From: Blastocystis sp. Blastoise
Lineage: Eukaryota; Sar; Bigyra; Opalinata; Blastocystidae
DNA: 64,000 nt
Assembly (NCBI GenBank): GCA_039096225.1
Contig: JBBPEB010000021.1
Span: forward strand, 310,001-374,000
Reading direction: 5' to 3'
Part shown: positions 43,847-56,376 of the stretch, piece by piece
Position numbering within the stretch: position 1 is the stretch's first letter
Layout: each line of letters starts with the position of its first letter
Notes under the pieces: model-generated
What the model saw: the letters and a program-made list of their open reading frames with translations, nothing else
Told to the model about the DNA's origin: nothing
Databases searched by the model: none
Made by a program: the position numbers and the translations under genes

Positions 43847-46800
43847 AGTATATAAGTAACTAATAGTTATCAAAATAGCAAATAATTACTATTATATATA
43901 TCAAGTATATAATAAATGCTCATAGTATTCGAAATCACCCAAGTAAAATATCAATAAACCAATTACTATAGATATAACATAATAGAGTATATGTAATTAA
44001 GTTATTATATATATACTATTAATACTCATGATATTATATATAATATAAATATATACTTAAGTAGATACACCAAAAGCACTATAGATATAATTTAAGTATC
44101 AAACATATTATATATTTCTTTAGTAGTATAACCTTATCTATATAAAAATATATTTTATAAACCATATATAATACACAAAGTAGAATATACAATGTATATA
44201 TTAAATATAAAAGTTATTGTATAATAGAAAGAGAATATAGAATAGTATATATAGTATATGTATACTATTATATATATTCTATGTTGTATATATCTAAACA
44301 TAAGATTGATTTATCAATATGATAATGAATCATTGAAAACCTATAAAACATTAAAAAGAGAAATATATATAGTATACCTTACAGTTATAGTATATATTGT
44401 GTAGATAGATGAATAAAGTAGCAGAGTATAAGCGTATTAATGGTTCTCTTTTCTATTTTACTTTTTCATGTACAATAAACCAGAAAGAGTAGAAGAAGTA
44501 TAAGAATATTATAATATCTTATCAACGAAGGATAAACCATATAATACTCAGATCTGATATTTATATATTATTCATTCTATAAAAAGATAAAATTAAATAT
44601 ATAATAATATGAAATTAAAATAAAAGTTATAAATAATCAATACAATATAATCTAATAAATATATATATATATATATAATATTAATGTAATAATTCTTATA
44701 TACTATATATTATTTATGTATTCTATAATGTAACAACTATGTAGGCATATATTATATATCCACTCATATAATCTAAACTAGACACATAGCATATATTCCA
44801 TGTTGATCACTGACATACTATATAATGATATTACTATCTATATTTTTTATATCAATATCAGTATAGATATAATATATATATATATATATTTTAGTATGTA
44901 TAACATATATACTTTCAATATAATCCATGATACTGCTACTATATATTATATACTATATATTAAATTATATTATATTTATATTATTCAGATATATTAATAA
45001 ATAAAGTTAATATTTATATACCTTCAAATGATACTTTTTGTTATTATTTAGAATAAGAATTGAGTTACTATGTGAATCAGGAAGGAAGTCATTATAATTA
45101 ATCTAATAGTGAAATGAAATATATAAGTTGAAGAGAGTCGATGAAGATGAGAAAGATATATTTGATTGTATCTATATATAGATAATATATTAATAACATA
45201 AACAATAAAAGTTTATTGGATAAGAAATTATAATAATATATATATATATATAATATAGTGACTATATACAATAAATTAATATAGAATACTATCATTATAA
45301 ATCTGCTTATAATCGCAGTAACTATATAAATATATTGTTTAGGATCTATATAATATAATAATATCAATATGATTATATAATAGAATTCTTAAAGCATCAA
45401 ACTTATATAAGTTAATATGGAATAATAATAATATAAATTATTTATATACAATATAGAGTAGTTAAAAAAGGACTTTAAATAGTAGTAGGAAACAACACTA
45501 ATCCAAAATATATAATCATCTAAGTTTATTCCATTAACACTATATATATAATAGTAAGTACTTAATAAAGATAAAGTACAATATATATATATATATATTT
45601 AGCAAATATTATAAGAATAAATACTATACATATTATGTTATATATAGAGTATATGCTTATATATATATACTTGAATAACCCATTTTTAAATATAAACCTA
45701 TCCTTAAGAATATAGTTAACGTATTCTATACCTATATAATGATATGTAATATATATATATATAATTATATGAAAATAATTATAAAAAGAAAAGTAAATAT
45801 ATATTGAACTATACAAATAATAATATAGAACATAAGCAATAGACTAGAATAGAATAATATACATAAATATAAGCTTCTCAATATGAATAGGAACAGAAGG
45901 AGAGACTAGTAACTATAGATATCTTATTGAGTACCTAAGATAGTTCTACTTATCCTGTATATATAAGAAAAACTATAAAACTATATAGAGTATTTATATA
46001 TATATTAATAGATGAAATATGAAAATCTATAATATCTACATATAAAAAGATAAGAAAAACTATAAATATAGGAATAGTATTCATATATATACCTCTATAG
46101 GTAATAGAGACAACTGAAGATCTTTCATAATACATAATAAACAAGAGATTACATTCAATTTGAACTTTATACATATAATACATGATATATAAATAAGAAA
46201 TATACAATGAAAATATAATTTATAACATTATAAATAATTCAAAGAACTTATTAAAAAGAATTTATATACATAACTATTAACACTGGTGAGAATATAAATA
46301 GAAAAAAGGAGGCCATTTGTACTATAAAGAAACAACTATATACATATATATAAATATATTTATATTTAAATTTATATACAAAAGTTATATAAAACTAATG
46401 TGTACCAAATATATTATGTTTTATAATGATTCTTTGAATAGAATAATAGATACCAAATAAATACCACTTCATGTAGTATCATTTCTTCTGAGAGTTTTTC
46501 TATAAATATATACATAAATACGAATCATAAAATAATAGATAATTCATTAATAGAGAAGTAATCTAAATATCTATAGAATAATTATACTTTATATAATACC
46601 TGACTAATCATAAGTGTTTTTATATAAATAGATTATAAGTATTCTTAAACAACAAGCAGGTAGAAATATCTATACTTGTATAACATAACCTATATATATG
46701 TTTAAATATAGATATAAATATCTATAAACTTTAATATAAATATATCTATACATATTAATATAAAAATATTAATAATCTAACCAAAACATGAATATATCAT

Positions 46801-47792
46801 CATCTATCTATATATATACTCTAGTATAATTACTATGAATATTCTAATATATATATACTTTAATATAAATATATATACTTTTATATAAGTAGATCTATAT
46901 ATCATTTTACTGCATCTATTTATACATATAGTCTAATATAACTTTATACATATATATTTTAATATATCTATATATAAATATCCTTTACTACATTTATAAT
47001 TTATTATATCTATATATATTCTTTAATATTAATTTATATATATATACTTTAACATAACTATTCTTATATGTACTTTAATATAACTATATACATATATATT
47101 CATCTAGATATGTATGTTTTACTATATAATATAACTATATATATATTAATATACTATATACATTAATATAAATAAACATTTTTATAACTATATACATATA
47201 TATATAAATATATATACACTTGAATACCACTTTCTCTACACTTAATAGTTTTGTAATTGACTCAATCTATATATATATATACTTTAGTATAGCTATATAT
47301 ACATTTTGATGTATCTATAAATGATATATTTAAATATAGTTATATAAAAAATTAAATATAAATATATACTATAATATATCTAGAATAACTAGAAATGAGC
47401 TAAATTTCTATTTCCTAATCTATTATCTTCCAAGTAATAAGAGAGTATATAATTAATATAAGTTGTATCATGTTTCTAAGAAGGATAAAAGATTAAAATA
47501 TATTTATATATAATATATATATATACAATAAAATAATAGGAAAACATTCTAAAATCTAAATAGAAAGTAAAAAATGACTAAAGAAGAATATATATACTTA
47601 ATATATTGCAATTCATCCTTATTAAAAGATTTAAGAATAATAAATGCCTAACATATGAAGAATACTATAGAAAAAATAAAATATAATATAATATTTAAAT
47701 AAAATAATATTGAAAGAATAAAACACTTAAAATTAATCATTCAATATATAATATATATATACTTGTTAATAAAATCCATTTGTTTACTAATT
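42459..47792. other. Gene-poor, extremely AT-rich region
   Basis: More than 5 kb of irregular TATA/ATAT-rich sequence with short Tyr/Ile/Tyr frames only (for example 43568-43795, 45098-45367, 45562-45816, all minus). From 46.7 to 47.4 kb a loose pattern of ctttaatataaatatatata recurs. I found no chain of splice sites with protein-like exons and no structured RNA. Confidence 0.6.
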
Positions 47793-48403
47793 CTAACCTC
47801 TATAACACCATTTGACCCAATAATAGTCTGTAATTAGCCAATTGAGAAAAGAAGTCTTTTGTTTCTTAACTATCAACAATTTTTTGTTTTCTATATAATA
47901 TAGATATAGTGATGATAAGAAATAAATAACAGAATACCTTTAAAGACCAAAGTTAATCTGGAATCTGTTTTCGTCAACGATATTAAGACCTGGAAAGAAT
48001 TGATTCTTTCAAATGAACCCATTCTGAATTTGCAAGAATCGCTGATCGCTCTATAGAAACAAATTATTTTACAAGATCAATGAAGATTAGTAAATAAAAA
48101 TACTTCTGACAGATTCCATCATTAGATATAACATCTCTAAATAAGAAAATATAATAGATATAGAATAAAAATAAATAAATAAAGACTTACAAGAACAATC
48201 TATTTTTTGTATATAATAATTTTTTGTTTTGTGAAAATAGTACATCGAAGCAATCATGTTTAGGTAACTCTCTGGTTAGGGTACAACAGTTTAGGAAATA
48301 AACTTTACCATTCATAATCGTTTTTTGTAAATCTATAATAGAGTTAAATATTCAACTATATTTATATACCTAACAACATACCATTAAAGAATTCATTAAT
48401 CAT
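47793..48403 (-). CDS. Small orphan gene, five exons
   Basis: Exons 48382-48403, 48191-48332, 48104-48136, 47938-48050 and 47793-47890 join in phase (G|AT, TT|A, AA|A, G|AA) to a TAG stop, giving 135 residues from MINEFFNDLQKTIMNGKVYF. The main exons have only one open frame each and good GT..AG ends. The protein is basic with an aromatic C-terminus (FLNWLITDYYWVKWCYRG). I do not recognise it. The start is unsure: the same strand has an overlapping frame just upstream (48396-48555), and the true 5' end could lie there. Confidence 0.5.
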
Positions 48404-48555
48404 AAGCTTCTTCAACAGCATTATGATTTTTGGCAATGTATTTATTTCTATTGTATGTATATTCTTGCACATCAACTGGAGGTGTCGATAATCCTTGATA
48501 TGTTACATTTCCATGGATCTCAACTTTTCCAATAAATTCACCAGAATGTTTGTAA
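48396..48555 (-). other. Orphan 3' exon or gene fragment
   Basis: An open frame of 52 residues follows an AG acceptor and ends at a TAA overlapping the start of the previous gene. It reads YKHSGEFIGKVEIHGNVTYQ, then GLSTPPVDVQEY and ends NAVEEAYD. It looks like real protein, but the only upstream exon that fits in phase (about 48575-48640) contains a TGA. It may be the decayed end of a gene. Confidence 0.35.
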
Positions 48556-49885
48556 CTAAAGATAATTAAATACAATAAACATATAAAATATACTATAAAT
48601 GAGTAAACACATTCAATCAATAATATATTAAGGCTTTTAAAGCACTTTGGGACGACTATTAATTCAAATACAAAATATGAAGTGAAAATATTTTAATTTT
48701 TGGCTTATTCTTTTTGAAATTTAAGAATTTAATAAAATATACTATAGTAATTAAACTATTATGTTTAAATTGTAATAAAAATTAATTATATATTTTATTA
48801 TGTCTATTTAGTATAGATCATACCTTCTAGGTCATACTGTCCTTCTTAATTTGTGGATATTGGCTTTCCAAAACACAATTTGGCTTGTCTTGTATATTTT
48901 ATTCTCTTTATTATTGCTATATAGTCTACCAAACATCTACTATAGGATAAACAAACGGAATAATACATTCAATATTCAACATTCTTGATCAATCATTTAC
49001 ATGTCGGCAAACAGTTACTCAGAACTACTCTTCACTGTACTCAATCAATGTTAAATTACTACTCAAACTGGTCTAGCCCATATTTATGAAATACTTACAT
49101 ATTGGTTGATTAGGTGAAACTCAAAGATTTTCAAATACAATATTTAATTTGTTGAATGCATTAGATCTTCTATTCTCTTGGATTTAGAGTATATATTATT
49201 CTTTCTTTTCACTTTTTATCTGCAATCAATTTTTAATTTGTTTTTTTAAGTTGTTATTTTTAATATTATATATTGTATTTTATCTATAGTATGAGATGAA
49301 ACGTTTATTATTCACTGGTGTCTTATTTATAGTATATATATTATTATTATTTGTTTAGTATTGTATATATTAATGTACTTGGTATATATAGTTCTTCATT
49401 TATGGTAAAAAAAGACTAATTATGGATAATATTATATTAAATTATGTAAATAATATTTGAGATAGGATATTGATGGTTTTCTGTGTCGTTAATATATGTA
49501 TATAATCTTATTTTGTCAAAATATATTAAATAAAGACTTATTCTTTTGTATATATATATATATATATATTTATGTTCGTTTATGGTTATAGAGTATTGAA
49601 TGTTATTGTTTATTGATATATAGGAAGAAAGATTTAAGAATGATGAACTCAACAAGAATAAAAACAATAGGTTATATATATGGAAAGTATGTAATATAAT
49701 TTTGAATATAATTATTGAATAAATAAAAAATGTTTATATATATATATATATATATATAATGAATGAGTATCATAAAAATAGATTTAAATAAGATATATAT
49801 GAATAATACTATGATAATTAGTTAAATTAGATACATATTTGTTTATAGTATTAGAGATAATATGGAAAATAATATTGATAAATAA
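48556..49885. other. Intergenic region, nothing seen
   Basis: About 1.3 kb of mixed AT-rich sequence. Only short low-complexity frames occur (49437-49667 minus). One stretch near 48820-49100 has more balanced base composition but no open frame. Confidence 0.5.
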
Positions 49886-50090
49886 TTAATCAAAACGAGT
49901 CATTTTAACCTGGTCTTCAAGTGGTATGGCACGTTTCACATGAGGAACCTTTTTATACTTCTTATTCATAGCCTCTTCTGCCTTTCTCTTTCGTCTAATA
50001 GTGGCAGGCTTACCTTTTGACTGTAGAGCATAAAGAGGCTTCAGAATCTTACAACATGGCGTTTGTGACAATATCTCGTTATCAATGAAA
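49886..50090 (-). CDS. Terminal exon of an orphan gene
   Basis: An AG acceptor at 50091-50092 opens a 68-codon frame (incoming phase 2) to a TAA. It contains QTPCCKILKPLYALQSKGKP, then RRKRKAEEAMNKKYKKVPHV and ends QVKMTRFD. It is strongly basic, and its GC content stands out sharply from the satellite DNA next to it. It has no start codon of its own. Upstream exons must lie beyond the satellite block, perhaps at 52790-53466, though at least one more exon would be needed to fix the phase. Confidence 0.5.
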
Positions 50091-50154
50091 CTATATAGTA
50101 TTGGCTAATAGTATATATAGTATGTTTATTATATTTATATATATATATCATATA

Positions 50155-52720
50155 TGGTATAAATGATATAGATGATATAGATGATATAGATGATAAATAG
50201 AAGGAATAAATTATATATAGATAATATAGATAATATAGATAATATATATAATATAGATAATATAGATAATATAGATAATATAGATAATATAGATAATATA
50301 TATAATATAGATAATATAGATAATATAGATAATATAGATAATATAGATAATATAGATAATATAGATATTATAGATATTATAGATATTATAGATATTATAG
50401 ATATTATAGATAATATAGATATTATAGATATTATAGATAATATAGATAATATATAGAAGGAATAGATATATGTTATATGATATATGATAAAAAGATAATA
50501 TATAGAAGGAACATATAGTATATATAAATAATATAATATGATATAGACAATATATGTATGATATAGATGATATATAGATAATATATATAATGAATATATA
50601 GTTATATAAATGATATAAGATTATATTGATAATATAATATAATATATAGATGATATAAATACTATATAGATGATATAAAAATATATATAGAAAGAATAGA
50701 TAGTAATTATAGATAATATATAGTGTATATAGTATATATAGTATATATAGTATATATAGAAGGAATATATAGTATATATAGTATATATAGAAGGAATATA
50801 TAGATAATATATAGAAGGAATATATAGTATATATAGAAGGAATATATAGTATATATAGTATATATAGAAGGAACATATAGATAATATATAGAAGGAATAT
50901 ATAGTATATATAGTATATATAGAAGGAATATATAGATAATATATAGAAGGAATAATAATATATATAGAAGGAATATATAGATAATATATAGAAGGAATAT
51001 ATAATATATATAGAAGGAATATATAGTATATATAGATGATATATAGAAGGAATATGTAGTATATATAGTATATATAGATGATATATAGAAGGAATATGTA
51101 GTATATATAGTATATATAGTGATATATAGAAGGAATATGTAGTATATATAGTATATATAGTGATATATATAGTGATATATAGAAGGAATATATGTAGTAT
51201 ATATAGATAATATAGATAATATAGATAATATAGATAATATAGATAATATAGATAATATAGATAATCTAGATATTATAGATATAGATAGTATATAATCTAG
51301 ATAAACTAGATAATATAGATAATATAGATGGTATATAGATAATAATATATAGATGAAATAGTAGTATATATAGATGAAATAGATGTATATATAGATGAAA
51401 TAGATGTATATATAGATGAAATAGATGATATATATTATATAGATGATAAATAGAAGGAAAAGATTATAAATATATAGATAATATAGATAATATATAAATG
51501 ATATATAGATTACTTATGGAAGAAATAGATGATATATAGATATTATATGGATTTAATATAGATGGAACAGATTATATATGGAATGAATAGATAAATGAAG
51601 GAATAGACGGTATATAGATAATATATATAGTATATAGATAACATATGTATGGTATATATATGATATATAGTAATCTATTCATAATATATAAGAATAGATA
51701 ATATAATGAAGAAATATATTATCTATAAAATGAATAAATAATATGTAGATAATATATAGATGGTATATAGATGTATATGGATATATTGAAATATCGATAA
51801 TTAATAGAAGGAATAGATGATATATAGATAATAGATAGAAAAAATAGATGATATATATAGTATATAGATATACATAAATGATATATATATATATTATATA
51901 TAATATTATATAAATGATATATAGATATAGATACAAGTAATAGATAATATATATACGATATATAGATGATATATAGATGATATATAGAAGGAATAGATTG
52001 TAAATAGAATGAATACATGATATATAGATAATATATAAATGATATATAAATGATATATAAATGATATATAGATAATATATAGATAAAATATAGATGATAT
52101 ATATAGAAATTATGTATATAATGTATATAGAATGAATAGATGGTAAAGATAATATATAGAAGAAATAGATAATACATAGAATGAATAGATTGTATATAGA
52201 TAATATATAGAATGAATAGATAATACATAGAATGAATATATGATATATAAATGATATATAGATTATATATAAAATATATATAGATAACATATATATAATA
52301 TATAGAAATTATGCATATGATGTATATAGAATGAATAGATGATATATATATGATATATAAATGATATATAAATGATATATAAATGGTATATAGGTAATAT
52401 ATATATGACATATAGATATATATATAATATATAGATATTATGCATATGATGTATATAGGATGAATCGAAGGTATATAGATAATACATAGAAGGAATAGAT
52501 CATATATAGATGATATATAGTAATATGTAGTAATATATAGATATAAATGGTATATATATAGATAATATATAGATGATATATATAGATATTATATATGTGA
52601 TATATATAGAAGGAATAGATGGTATAAAGATAATATATAGAAGGAATAGATAATACATAGAAGGAATAGATGATATATAAATGATATATATAAATGGTAT
52701 ATATATAATATATATTTTAT
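50155..52720. repeat. ATAGAAGGAATA / GATAATATA satellite field
   Basis: About 2.5 kb of layered tandem repeats. From 50215 to 50450 the unit is gataatata or gatattata. From 50700 to 51200 the unit becomes tatatagaaggaatat with agtatatatagtatatata between, and three copies of a 40-45-base unit are seen at 51025-51160. To 52720 it degenerates, with gaatgaatagat and gatgatatataaatg variants. It has a strong AG/T strand bias (few C). No gene can be supported inside. Confidence 0.85.
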
Positions 52721-52749
52721 TATATATATTATATATATATGTAAAATGA

Positions 52750-53320
52750 TATACGAATATATATAAAGATGTAGATGAGTTATATATACCTGTATATGGT
52801 CTTTAGATTCATCTGTGATATAATGTTATATATATAATATATATATTCTATATATAGTATATATAGTACTTATATAGAATATATATGTTATATAGAATAT
52901 ATAAATAGTCCTTATATAGCATATATATATTATATAGAATATATAGTATATATATAACCAATATACATAAAGATATATATAACTTGTATTATAAAGATGC
53001 GAAATTATTATAACTACGAAGAGATATTATTTTTTTATGTAAAACCATTCTATATACTAGTTATATATATCTTTATGTATATAGGTTATATCTATACTAT
53101 ATATACTATATATCATATATATATGTTCCATATAAGTACTATATATGCTCTATATAATATATATATTCTATATAAGTATTATAATATAGAATATATACTA
53201 TATATACTATATATAGTACTAATATAGAATATATATATTATATATATAACATTATGTCACAAATACATTCAAAAATCATATACATCAATATATAACTCAT
53301 CTACATCTTTATATATATCC
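52750..53320. repeat. Large imperfect inverted repeat (hairpin)
   Basis: Left arm about 52760-52995 and right arm about 53060-53310 are reverse complements with many substitutions. Shared blocks include AAGATGTAGATGAGTTATAT (52766 on plus; minus near 53310) and the ATAATGTTATATATATAAT segment. The spacer near 53000-53055 is different sequence. It could fold as a long cruciform or be a palindromic duplication. Confidence 0.7.
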
Positions 53321-53466
53321 TTATATCCTTTTACATATATATATATATTATATATCATATATATACCTGTAATGACAAGAGCTACACTACTGAGACCCAT
53401 GAAAGTACCACAAAGAAGGATTACTGATGGAGATAGAGTTAATAGACTTATGTTACCTACTATCAT
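52790..53466 (-). CDS. Fragment of a gene: membrane-type exon and a 23-base exon
   Basis: An ATG at 53466 opens 33 codons of hydrophobic protein (MIVGNISLLTLSPSVILLCG, then TFMGLSSVALVIT) ending at a GTATAT donor (53366). A 23-base exon at 52790-52812, flanked by CAG and GTATAT, joins in phase to give DESKDHIQ. No next exon can be fixed inside the satellite block; the basic exon at 49886-50090 is a candidate. It may be one gene with a repeat-filled intron of more than 2 kb, or an abandoned 5' end. Confidence 0.4.
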
Positions 53467-53679
53467 GGTATACTATGATAACAAACGAAGATCCTTAGGT
53501 ATACTGTGACTATTCAAAGCTATTTCATTATTGGTTTTCTATTTACCAAATAGCATGAAGAATACTTAATTATTTATATTCATTGTATTAATTACTTCTA
53601 TTATTAAAACATTATAACTATATAAATTTTCATTAAGTATAATATTAGTAACAGTATAATGAATATAGTTGTAGTTGAT

Positions 53680-54395
53680 TCTAGGAAATCTCTCTCTTAT
53701 CCTTTTCTTAGCTTAACCTATAGATATGGTCTTAAATTCTGAATGACTCTTTAATAATTCAGAACAAATATATCATTTAATGGATCAGAGAGCATTAGTT
53801 TATATTCTGTTTTTATAAAGACTATATTAATTGTATAAGTAGATTGATCCAATAATGATTAACATTTTTTTATGTCGACAGTATATACAATTTCTGTATT
53901 TATTAATAAAGCTTGAATCATATCATTTGCCATATATCTCTTCACTAATATCGTTTTTCTCTTCATCTATATAATCTTCATGTTGAATATAATTAATAGA
54001 AGCTATATTATTTTTATCTCTATTATTTAGAGTCTGTAGAAGATTATCTATGTATTTTCAACAAGTAATATCATCTGAAGAAGTAAACACATGGCTTTTA
54101 TTAATTAATTCTTCTTCATCTTTTGCTAAATTATCATCTATATCTTGTTCTATATATATTTCCTCTTCTATGTCAAAAGTATTTATTTTAGTAAAACTTT
54201 GATTATTCATTTGTTTCATGAATGTTTTTTTCAGATTTTGAGAAGTTTTCATTCTTCTTGAGTTATTGTAATAGAAGTATAATTAGAATGTATAGTAAAA
54301 TAAGTATCATTTGTTTGATTATTGATTGAATCTGATATCATATCTTTATAGTATTCATATGATGATTCTCTTATAGTATTATCTTTAAATAGTTC
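53680..54395 (-). pseudogene. Decayed protein gene
   Basis: Protein-like sequence with internal breaks. ELFKDNTIRESSYEYYKDMI leads to a TGA, then one frame over MKTSQNLKKTFMKQMNNQSF continues to a TGA at 54059 and beyond (KYIDNLLQTLNNRDKNN) to another stop. Further on, DQSTYTINIVFIKTEYKLML continues through TAA, TAG and TAA codons. There is no sensible splice pattern. Asn/Ile/Glu-rich composition. Family unknown. An intact homologue elsewhere in the genome would be expected. Confidence 0.5.
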
Positions 54396-54477
54396 TATTT
54401 AATCAAAATCATATTTTGAACATTTCTATAAAAATATTATGTTAATAATAATAGTTACTACATTTATAAATTTAATA

Positions 54478-54900
54478 ATATATATAATATATAATAATAT
54501 ATAATAATATATATAATAATAATATATAGATATATAATAATAATATATATAATAATATATATAATAATATATATAATAATATATAATAATATATAATAAT
54601 ATATAATAATATATAATAATATATAATAATATATAATAATATATAATAATATATAATAATATATAATAATATATAGTAATATATAATAATATATAATAAT
54701 ATATAATAATATATAATAATATAGTATAATATATAGTAATATATAGTATAATATAGTAATATATAGTAATATATAGTAATATATAGTAATATATAGTAAT
54801 ATATAGTAATATATAATAATATATAATAATATATAACAATATATAATAGTATTTCTATAATAATATATAACAGTATATAATAGTATTTCTATAATAATAA
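54478..54900. repeat. (ATATAATA)n tandem repeat
   Basis: About 400 bases of an 8-9-base unit, ataatatat, changing to agtaatatat and agtataata variants in the middle. It creates a Tyr/Ile/Leu frame of 137 codons on the minus strand that is not a gene. Confidence 0.9.
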
Positions 54901-55027
54901 ATATAATAATAATAATATTTTTATAAAATACATTTATATCTTGAAAATGATAGTATTCGAGGTGATAACCATCATCATAGAAATTGTATTGATAGACACA
55001 ATTACATTCTTGAATTGGGAAACGGTA

Positions 55028-55455
55028 TCAAATAGAGGTATCCGACCCTCTCTCTATTATAACACTTTGACCATTAACACTTGAGTAGTAGCGAACAAAT
55101 ATATCTATTTCTTGTCGTGAATGGAACACATCATTAAACCCAAAATGTTTTGAACACGCAATATTTGTTAAAATAACATTGATATAGTCATCATCTTTGT
55201 CATAAAACCCATTACAATTGTTTTGAGCTACCCACGACACATAATCAGTAACATAATTGGACGGAACTCGTATAAAAGATGCTTTCGTTAAAGGATTTAT
55301 TACTCTGGTGTCTTTCGATCGTTTCTAAAGAGTTTATAAATTAGATAAAACGTCCTTACAATAATTATGTTTGAAATCTGTTTGATAAACTTATTAAAAT
55401 TCATACTTTGAACTCTGTCAACTATTGCATTATAAATCTCGTCATAAGACTCCAT
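55028..55455 (-). CDS. Small orphan gene, two exons
   Basis: Exons 55360-55455 and 55028-55324 join at phase 0 over a 35-base intron with a textbook GTAAGG donor and CTTTAG acceptor, giving 130 residues. The start is the ATG of MESYDEIYNAIVDRVQSMNF. The second exon has balanced composition: INPLTKASFIRVPSNYVTDY, then VSWVAQNNCNGFYDKDDDY and FNDVFHSRQEIDIFVRYYSS. This looks like a compact domain with two cysteines. I do not recognise it. It lies just inside the right copy of the 53-bp inverted repeat. The intron is unlike the usual TATA-type introns here, which could indicate a different origin. Confidence 0.65.
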
Positions 55456-55606
55456 AACACTCGTCAACAACGTCAAATATAGAATAATTAATATAAACAA
55501 AGAATTGTGTATTTTTTCCCCTTAATTATTTTCTCTATAATTTACAACAATAAAAACACTGCCATTTTGTCAAGTTTATCGCGGTAATAATAGTACTCAA
55601 AAATAG

Positions 55607-55659
55607 ACTGTCCTGAGTCAAGTTTTACAATTTAGAGCGTCCTGAGTCAATTATCTCTT
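55607..55659 (-). repeat. 53-bp inverted repeat, right copy
   Basis: Perfect reverse complement of 42406-42458. A stretch 30 bases upstream, TTGTCAAGTTT, is also shared with 41525-41535 near the left copy, so the repeated element may be longer and degraded. Confidence 0.9.
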
Positions 55660-55866
55660 CTTTTAAGACCTGAATACACCCATACGCTATTGAGCCTATT
55701 GACTTAGAAAATATTTCATTTGTTACTTATTTTCTTTATTTTTATTTTATTTTTATTAGCTGTTATTTTAAAAAATAGAAGTTGATTTTAACTTCAGATT
55801 ATTCTCTTGTATGTATATTACTATTTTTTATTCTTTATCAATATTAACATTCTCCCATTCTCTAGC

Positions 55867-56376
55867 ATGTATAGGTTCCTGCTCGTCCGTGGTTATAAGA
55901 GTCCTCTTCAGTCCATGTCAACAACGTCTATGATGTCAAACTACTTTCAAAGTATATATGTATTTATTTATTTTTATAATTATCTCTTATCTTTTTCTTT
56001 TTATATTTTTAAGTATTCTATAATAGAGAACTTGTTGTGTATTCATTCTATCTATTATTAACTTTTTTTTTTTTTTCTTGAATTAGAATTCTAATTCATT
56101 TTATTCTTTATTTTCATTATTTTTATATTTTTATTTATTATTATTTATTTATTTAGGTTATTTTCTACTGTTCCTGCTGGTGATCTTTCTCTATGACTCA
56201 ACATCAGCAAATTCATTTCTTTCTATTAGGTATGTTTATTTATTTATTTATTTATTTATTTATTATCTAGTTCTTCTTTATTTCTTCTTCTTACGCAAAA
56301 TGATTCCTTCATCTTCTTTCTTTATTACTTCTTCCTATGCCTTGTCTCCAGCCTATATCCTTGTCTCTCCCTTTGA
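55867..56376 (+). CDS. Possible small membrane protein, three exons
   Basis: Exons 55867-55951, 56157-56229 and 56271-56376 join in phase (A|GT, AG|T) to a TGA, giving 87 residues: MYRFLLVRGYKSPLQSMSTT, a first membrane segment in exon 2 (YFLLFLLVIFLYDSTS) and a second in exon 3. Splice ends are good. The pyrimidine-rich context favours Phe/Leu/Ser frames by chance, so this may be coincidence for exon 3. No family recognised. Confidence 0.4.

Noticed and set aside
50190-52490. Tyr/Ile-rich frames of 60-230 codons within the satellite field
   Set aside because: They follow the repeat units exactly and have no protein-like composition or splice structure.
53680-54395. Reassigned stop codons (TAA and TAG read as Gln) to rescue the broken frame
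   Set aside because: Every intact gene here ends properly at TAA, TAG or TGA and none needs a recoded stop. TGA also interrupts this locus, and there is a frame change, so decay is simpler.
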